A stretch of DNA of 64,000 nucleotides from Trametopsis cervina (lineage: Eukaryota; Basidiomycota; Agaricomycetes; Polyporales; Irpicaceae): NCBI GenBank assembly GCA_022385755.1, contig MU278351.1, positions 808,638 through 872,637 of the forward strand, written 5' to 3'. The notes under the pieces were generated by a model. It was given only the letters and a program-made list of their open reading frames with translations. It made no database searches and was not told the origin of the DNA. Position 1 is the stretch's first letter. Every line of letters begins with the position of its first letter. The position numbers and the translations under genes are program-made. Positions 57,693-64,000 of this stretch are shown here, piece after piece.

Positions 57693-58925
57693 ATGGAGGC
57701 ATCCCGGGCTCCAGCACAGAAGCGGCGGCGCGTTGAGGGCGAAGTCGACTACATCCGCGACGCAGACATTTGGCTGAGCGACGGAAATATCATCATCGCC
57801 GTCGAGGATCCCAAGGACCGTTTGAGGGCGTACGCGCTCAAATGTCACAGATCTGTCCTGGCAAGACACTCGCAGGTGTTCAACACCCTGTTTACGCTTC
57901 CCCAGTCGCCTGAGGCAGAGGAGGAGTACGATGGGGCACCTGTAGTGAGACTGGCGGATCCCTACGATGACTTGAAGAGCTTGATCCAAATGCTCTATGA
58001 TCCACTGTACGCCACGCTTCTTGCTAGTTCGACGTTCTCAATCTCACGCAAACATCTTCAGGACCATTCCTATGCCGGGTAACTACCTAGAGGAGTGGGA
58101 GCGTGACATGACGAAGATGGCTGGGCCTCTGCGCCTCTCTGCGAAGTATGAGCTCGACAGCTTTTTCTCGCGCCTTTCAGATGTGCTGGAGACCTACTGG
58201 CCTGTTTCGCTGGATGCTTGGACCGAAAGGACTGAAACCATCCAGAGCTGGCGACAGCGTTTGAAGGATGGGAAGAACAAGATCGAGCTGGATCTCGTCA
58301 GTCTTCCGGACCCAAGTGAGCACATTTTCCCTGACCATTGTTTCCCACTTCCGGGGCTCATCCTCTCATAGTGATAGCGATCGACTTAGCAACCAGTACA
58401 CGCCTCTCAAGTGTGCTCCCTGTTGCATTTTACGACCTTCATGTTCGGACATCACTGTCGTCTACAATCACGGAGAAGTTGAACGGACCGGCTCCTCCCA
58501 AAGATCCGTTCCTTGATTGGGAGGAAATACTGAATCCACTCAGTGCCGCACAAATGTACCAGTTGATGAGAGGGAGAGAGTGGCTGCGATCGATAGTCAC
58601 ACGGTTCATGACGACCATTCTTCCAGCAGAGCTCAAGCGCCCTCCTCCAGATGAATGTACTATCGCTCGGTGCCCAGCGGGGAAAACCACCACGCTCAAG
58701 CTTTCTCGTGGTCAAACACGATCCAACCGGCTGTATATAGATCCGTTGTACGGGCTGCAAACCATGAAGGAAGACGTGCAGAAGAATCTGTGTCCCGGAT
58801 GTGCAGATCGCACTTGTCAGGTCCTTGAGGGCTTCCGAGAGTACCTCTGGGCAGAGATGCCCTACTTTTTCGGGCTCGAGGAGAGAAAAGATGGAGTCCA
58901 GTATGGATATGACCAGTATCTGTGA
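57693..58925 (+). CDS. BTB/POZ protein, cluster paralog 5
   Basis: ATG 57693 gives MEASRAPAQKRRRVEGEVDY, then DADIWLSDGNIIIAVEDPKD, ALKCHRSVLARHSQVFNTLF and EYDGAPVVRLADPYDDLKSL. Introns 58007-58061 and 58316-58371 sit at the same places as in gene 4. Beyond them come AGPLRLSAKYELDSFFSRLS, SSVLPVAFYDLHVRTSLSST, LMRGREWLRSIVTRFMTTIL and the C-terminal LCPGCADRTCQVL, then YLWAEMPYFFGLEERKDG. The first in-frame stop is TGA 58923-58925, which lies inside a GTGAGT donor. Splicing 58922-58973 would end the protein LPPDA at 58987-58989. It is closest to gene 4 in both coding and flanking sequence. Confidence 0.85.
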
Positions 58926-59507
58926 GTGTCGTTATTCGTGTTATGTCAATGCCCTGACTGAAGCTCGCATCAGTCCTCCTGACGCCTAGCTCGAATACCG
59001 TCTACTCATCGTCTATAGCAAATATTGTAAAGGTACACGATATGTGTTGTATGGACACATGCGTCCGAGTACTTATCACCATTTCGACTGACTGGTCCGT
59101 GTTGCTGGACGCAGGAATTATTCAAGAACCATATGTAATTTAACGTCAATTGTCAGAGACGTTCAAGCTAACACATCCTTGGTGTTCGTCTTCACAATTG
59201 CGTGGCGGTGCGTACTGACATATCCAATAGGCCTCTACCTTTCTCTCAGAACACATTGTGGGCATTATGACCTTCACTTGCCACTTCTTCCTCACGCTTG
59301 CGAGAGAGCATTGACCGCAGACATAGAGCCTTGCCAGGCCCGACTTGCGGCGCGAGCTCGGTGGGTTTGCAACACGTGATACGTGACTCTCTTATTGAGG
59401 TCAGTGGAGCCACAGTAGTCTCGTTGACAACGCGACGACTCAGTTTGCTCTGTTACAACCATCTGCTCGGACCTGCACCAGACTACACTCACTCCTTCTC
59501 CTTCCTC
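58926..59507. other. Spacer between BTB genes 5 and 6
   Basis: This is 3' flank similar to that of gene 4, then the putative promoter of gene 6 with CACGTG at 59373-59378. No ATG leads in frame into gene 6 here. Confidence 0.5.
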
Positions 59508-60774
59508 GTGGACGCGTCTCAGAATTCAACACAAGTTCTAGCACCAAACCGGCTGCGCGTCGAGGGTGAAGCCGACTACATACGCGACGCAGACATTTGG
59601 TTGAGCGACGGAAACATTGTCCTTGTCGTCGAAGACACCGGCGACCCTGTCCTGACGTATGCACTCAAGTGTCACAGATCGGTGCTGGCGAAGCATTCGT
59701 CTGTGTTCGACACCCTGTTCACGCTTCCCCAGGCACCTGACTCAGTGGGAGAGCAGTACGACGGCGCGCCCGTCGTGCGGCTGCCGGATCCTTACAGAGA
59801 TTTGAAGGACTTGCTACAGATGCTCTACGACCCGGCGTATGTCATGCTGATTATGAGCTGTACGTTCCAGGACTCACGCAGACGTTTTCAGCGGTGTCCC
59901 AGCACCAAGTGGAAGCGTATCGCAGTGGGAGAGCGATTTGACGAAGATTGCTGGGCCTCTGCGCCTCGCTGCGAAGTATGAACTTGAGGGCCTTTTCACG
60001 CGCCTTGCAGACGTGCTGAAGGCCACCTGGCCTGAGGATTTGCATGCTTGGACTAAAAGGACAGAAACCATCCAGAGTTGGCGGCACACTATCAATGGGA
60101 AGTCTTTACTGGACCTTGGTTTGGTCTCACATCCAGATCCTTGTGAGTCCATCCAGTCCTCTTGCCGATGCTCGCCACTGGTTCCGGGACTCAATCCTAT
60201 TACAGGGAGAGCGATCGATTTGGCGACCAGTGCTTCCATCCCGAGTGTGCTCCCTGCTGCATTCTACGACCTCCATGTTCAGACGTCGCTGGTGTCCGCC
60301 GTCGCGAACGAGTTGGGCGGACCCGCCCGCCCCAATGACCCTTACCTTGTGTGGGACAAAACGCATGATCGCTTCACCGCTTCACAAATCTGGCAGTTGA
60401 CGAGAGGGCGGGAGTGGCTGCGGTTGATAGTAACACGGTTCATGACAACAACGCTGCCAGCAGAGCTCAAGCGCCAGTATGGCGAATGCACTCAGAGTCA
60501 GGCCTGCCAAGTGGGAAAAGACAATGTGCTCAAGATTTCCAGCAGCCACGCACGATATAACGAGCTGTACAACGATCCATTATGGGGGCTCTACAGGATG
60601 AAAAAAGATGTTTGGAGGGAATTAGAGCAGATGAATATGTGTGCTACGTGCGGCAGCTGGAACACTTCAACCATTGAGGGCTTGCGAGATTATATCTGGG
60701 CGGAGATGCCATACTTTTTTGGGCTCGAGGAGAGAAAAGACGGAAGTAACTATGGATATCGTGACCACATGTGA
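59508..60774 (+). CDS. BTB/POZ protein, cluster paralog 6, start codon lost or non-ATG
   Basis: The body is intact: DADIWLSDGNIVLVVEDTGD, ALKCHRSVLAKHSSVFDTLF, QYDGAPVVRLPDPYRDLKDL. After introns it shows AGPLRLAAKYELEGLFTRLA, SIPSVLPAAFYDLHVQTSLV, LTRGREWLRLIVTRFMTTTL, and the C-terminal MCATCGSW with YIWAEMPYFFGLEERKDG. The position of the family's ATG (MEAS) is GTG here (59508-59510, VDAS). I found no ATG in the continuous frame upstream, and the first in-frame Met below lies at the end of the BTB domain. Either an upstream exon, a GTG start, or pseudogenisation must apply. The first stop is TGA 60772-60774, again overlapping a GTGAGT donor; splicing gives an end at 60836-60838. Confidence 0.7.
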
Positions 60775-61648
60775 GTTGTGTCGTTCATGCTTCGATAGTG
60801 TCCTGACAGACACTCGCGTTAGTCCTCCTTTCTTCTAGCTCGCATACTATCTGCTTATCAACGACAACTATTTCCGCGATTGGATGTTTATTTTCTGGTA
60901 AGCGTCACTTTAGCAGGTGGAATATAAAATTGAACTGTATCAGCACTGAAATTCGTATCATAGCGCTCTACAGGCATATACACTCATTTAAGCACACGTT
61001 CATCTCTGTTCCTAATGAGTTGTACTCTATGTTTTCTTTTGGAGGAGCGTTGTGGTTCAAAGAGCCAACAACGTCAGCTCTGGTACTCTACGTTTTCCTT
61101 TTCAGCCTCTACCATTTTATTTCTTTATCTCGCCACTGACAGAAATCGAATCTGACTCTGTACATCTATTCCGAAATCGCATACCGTATCTCCAGATCAG
61201 ATGCGTTCTGTCGGTTTTGCCACGCCACCAAGCTCACTCAGCGCGTTGCCTTTTGTTCTGAAATCTTTGCAGGTTCGAGCAGAATTAACCTGCCCAAGAT
61301 TGTCACTTTGCCTGATCTCTACTTTCCTACCTACACCTAGGGACTCACTTAGATTTTCCGGAGGTGGAAGAAACAGATATCATGCTCTCCAAATAACGAC
61401 TCATTTAATATCGTTATGCAAGTATGATACCACTCCGAAAGCTACAGAAAGCTAGGAAATCAGGAGGTCCGAAGCACACAGACAGGATGGCGCATAGCTC
61501 GGAAGCAGTCAGGCGGGATACACAGAAAAGGCAGTGCGCGCTGGGGCGCGACACTGGAGCGGATGCAAACGAAAGAGTAAATTTACAACACGATCCTTCT
61601 TTGCCACTATATTCTGGACCTGGACCAGACCATCCAGTTTCTTTTTCC
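60775..61648. other. Spacer between BTB genes 6 and 7
   Basis: This 874-nt stretch is AT-rich in its first half. It lacks the CACGTG and 30-bp promoter block of genes 4 and 5. An ATG at 61424 is in frame with gene 7 and would add 75 residues unlike the other paralogs. No separate gene was seen. Confidence 0.45.
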
Positions 61649-62857
61649 ATGGAGGCATCCCAAGCTCCAGCACAAAAGCGGCGGCGCGTCGAGGAGGAAG
61701 TTGACTATATACGCGACACAGACGTCTGGCTGAGCGACGGAAACGTGGTCATTGTCGCCGAGGACAAGGACGACGCCCCCTTGAAAACATATGCGTTCAA
61801 GTGTCACCGATCCGTCCTGGCAAGACACTCGCCGGTGTTCGACACCCTGTTTACGCTTCCCCAGCCGTCCGAGGCAGGGGAGGAGTACGACGGGGCACCC
61901 GTTGTGCGGTTGCCGGATCCTTATAAAGTCTTGAAGAGTGTGCTCAAAATGCTCTATGATCCGCAGTATGTCCTTCTGTTAATGGGCCGCGCGTTCTCGA
62001 TCTCAGGGAAATATTTTCAGTGGGGTTCCTGCGCCGGATAGGGAGATGAAGAGGTGGGAAAGTAAACTGTCTGAGATAGCTGGACCCTTGCACCTCACTG
62101 CGAAGTATGATCTTGACGGCCTTCACTCGCGCCTTTCAGACGTACTTGAGGCTTTCTGGCCGACATACCTGCATGATTGGACCCAGAGGTCGCAAACCCT
62201 CGTGGATTGGCGGCTGCCTGTCCTCGGGGAGCTCACAACGCTGGATTTTTACCTCCGGCCAAACCCTTGTGAGTACCTTCACATCCCTTCGGTACAATTC
62301 TCTATGCCGGTCATAAGACTTATTTTCCCATAGGGAGAGCGCTAGAATTAGCACTCAGTACTGGCATCCCAAGAGTGCTTCCTGCTGCATACTACGACCT
62401 CCACATTTACTTTTCAGAGCGGCCGTGGTCATGGGAGAAGGAGAATGATTGCTTTACAGCTTCCCAAATATGGCGATTCGTAGAAGGAAGGGAGCTGTTG
62501 AGCTCCTCAGTGACATACCTTATGACAGTCACCCTTCCACTAGAGATCAAGCGCCAGTATGAAGGCGAATGTACGCAGAGTCAAGTCTGCCAAGCGGGGA
62601 AAGACAGCTTGCTCAAGATGTTCGATAGTCACGCACGACGGAGCGAGATGCTTGCCGATCCGTTGCAGGGCCTCTGGATTATGATGGAGGACGTACGGAA
62701 GGAAGTAGATAAGACGACCATGTGCGCCGAGTGCGGAGTTCGCGCTCGTAAGGTCCTTAAGGGTTTCAGGATATACCTGTGGCTGGAGCTGCCGTTCTAT
62801 TTTCAGGTCGAGAAGAGAAAGAAAGGATTCAATTATGGATATGAGCGGTTCATGTGA
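61649..62857 (+). CDS. BTB/POZ protein, cluster paralog 7
   Basis: ATG 61649 gives MEASQAPAQKRRRVEEEVDY as in gene 5, then DTDVWLSDGNVVIVAEDKDD, AFKCHRSVLARHSPVFDTLF and EYDGAPVVRLPDPYKVLKSV. The two central introns are conserved. After them come AGPLHLTAKYDLDGLHSRLS, IPRVLPAAYYDLHIYFSERP, ASQIWRFVEGRELLSSSVTY and the C-terminal MCAECGVRARKVL, then YLWLELPFYFQVEKRKKG. The segment between the second intron and the third region is shorter than in genes 4-6. The first stop is TGA 62855-62857. A longer terminal intron would give an end at 62941-62943. It is the most diverged member of the plus-strand group. Confidence 0.83.
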
Positions 62858-63321
62858 ATGCTGCTGTTCATGTTACGTTAGACATTAATATTCTCATCGA
62901 AGCTCGCGTCAGTCCTCGAACATCGTCTGCTCATCGTCCATAACAAAACAATCTTTACGGAACGACTAGTTGATCTTGATTTCAATGCCGGGTTTTCTGT
63001 AGGCGTAGGTACTGCGTAGGTACTATACAAGGGCCTGGCCAGGCTAATTAGCGTGTGGTAGTCACCTGATCCGTCGATCGCTATAAGATTGGTTTGGGCG
63101 GCAAACAATTTGGCAGAAAGCCTGACCGCCACAATTTCGCGCCTCTCTTCACGCCTTCCTACACAAAAGTTATACCTGCAGACTTCACTGGCACCCGTGC
63201 GTATGAAATCTGCTCATTCTATGCGATCCCGCTGACCGATTGTAATGACACCTCAGCCCAACATAATACAAGGATCGCAAAGCCCTATTATTTTGCAGGG
63301 AGCGGCTCCAGAACCATCTGA
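62858..63321. other. Intergenic, no gene seen
   Basis: This is the 3' flank of BTB gene 7 and promoter of the partial F-box gene. No supported frame was seen. Confidence 0.45.
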
Positions 63322-64000
63322 ATGCTTAAGCAGTCCGTCGCCACAGTGCTGAGGTATTTAGACAGTTCTCCAAGTTGATTTATGCTTCTTGAACCGTGTC
63401 TGCTACTTTCTACAGTGTTTTAACCGGCGTGCCCCCAAATACAGGCATTTCCTCCGAGTACGATTTGAAGGATAACCCTTGGGTCCCGCCGAAGGATGGA
63501 CGCTGCGTTATCAACGAGCTCCCCACCGAACTACTGTCTTACATATTCGAGCTTGGTGCCGTAGCGCAGAAAGAGGCGCATGGCCACGCTGACGATGACG
63601 ACGACGAGGATGACCGTTCATTCGACTCCCTCTCGCACAGCTCTTCCGGCTCTTCGTTCTTCGACCGGAAGCTACCATTCGAGCTCCTCGTATCGCGCAT
63701 ATGTCGACAGTGGCGCGAGGTGGCGACCGGATTACCCGTCCTGTGGACGACTTTGACGTTCGAGAATCCGCTGAACAACTTCGAACAGCAGCGGGTCTAC
63801 CTTGAACGTGCGAAGGGTGCCCCACTAGACATATCGATAGACTGCACCTTTGAAGAAGATGAGGACCCCGAAGAACACGATGCACTCAATATGGACATTG
63901 GCCGCAGTGAATCCCGTGTCTACAAAGAGATCAAGCAGGTCCTCGAGATGATTGCCCCTCACATCTCGCATTGGCATTCCTTCGAGGTGATGGTCTCACA
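63322..64000 (+). CDS. F-box protein, partial (runs off the right edge)
   Basis: A short first exon (63322-63353, MLKQSVATVL) is joined across a 62-nt intron (63354-63415) to SVLTGVPPNTGISSEYDLKD. The F-box follows: INELPTELLSYIFELGAVA, then a 40-residue acidic/Ser-rich insertion, then LPFELLVSRICRQWREVATG and LPVLWTTLTF. It continues QRVYLERAKGAPLDISIDC and IKQVLEMIAPHISHWHSFEV, the usual start of the leucine-rich part of Agaricomycete F-box proteins. Such proteins are substrate adaptors of SCF ubiquitin ligases. The frame is open to the last base. The first-exon choice is the least certain part. Confidence 0.82.

Overview
The window looks like nuclear DNA of a filamentous basidiomycete, most likely an Agaricomycete. 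Nearly every gene is broken by short GT-AG introns of about 46-65 nt. Gene density is high on both strands. The families fit: Zn2Cys6 regulators, a large BTB/POZ paralog family, F-box proteins with acidic insertions, a class-3 lipase, alternative oxidase and a DHA2-type MFS pump. I saw no bacterial operon, tRNA, rRNA, CRISPR or intact transposon. Coordinates of spliced genes are genomic spans from start to stop codon. Splice junctions were worked out by eye from frame continuity.

Left part (0-12.4 kb): a Spo71/Mug56-like PH protein (-), mitochondrial alternative oxidase (-), a small unrecognised putative mitochondrial protein (-) divergent from a Zn2Cys6 regulator (+), and pyridoxamine 5'-phosphate oxidase (-). 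Middle-left (14-26 kb): an Mds3/Pmd1-type kelch protein (+), a CHFR-type RING E3 ligase (-) and a second large Zn2Cys6 regulator (-). A gene-poor stretch of about 5.2 kb follows, then a secreted class-3 lipase (+) at 31.2-32.4 kb. Middle (33-40 kb): a large F-box-like protein (-), then three mitochondrial genes: an NDUFAF6-like complex I assembly factor (-) divergent from an SDHAF1/Sdh6-like LYR protein (+), and mitoribosomal protein uL29m (-).

Right part (40-64 kb) is the accessory section. It holds seven paralogous BTB/POZ genes in two groups, three on the minus strand (40.3-48.1 kb) and four in a head-to-tail plus-strand array (56.1-62.9 kb). Between or beside them lie an MFS exporter, a cytosine-deaminase-like amidohydrolase, a truncated copy of that amidohydrolase's first exon, and a Rax1-like RGS membrane protein. 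A partial F-box gene runs off the right edge. All seven BTB proteins share an N-terminal BTB domain, a conserved 'GPLRL-AKY' helix, and a C-terminal CxxC followed by a W-x-E/S-L/M-P-Y/F type motif. This is a lineage-specific expansion with visible birth-and-death: promoter duplication, lost start codon, replaced C-terminus and a pseudogene remnant. A near-palindromic element (GTCACANNGTGACACSACGCG) recurs in several of its intergenic regions and is the least explained signal in the window.
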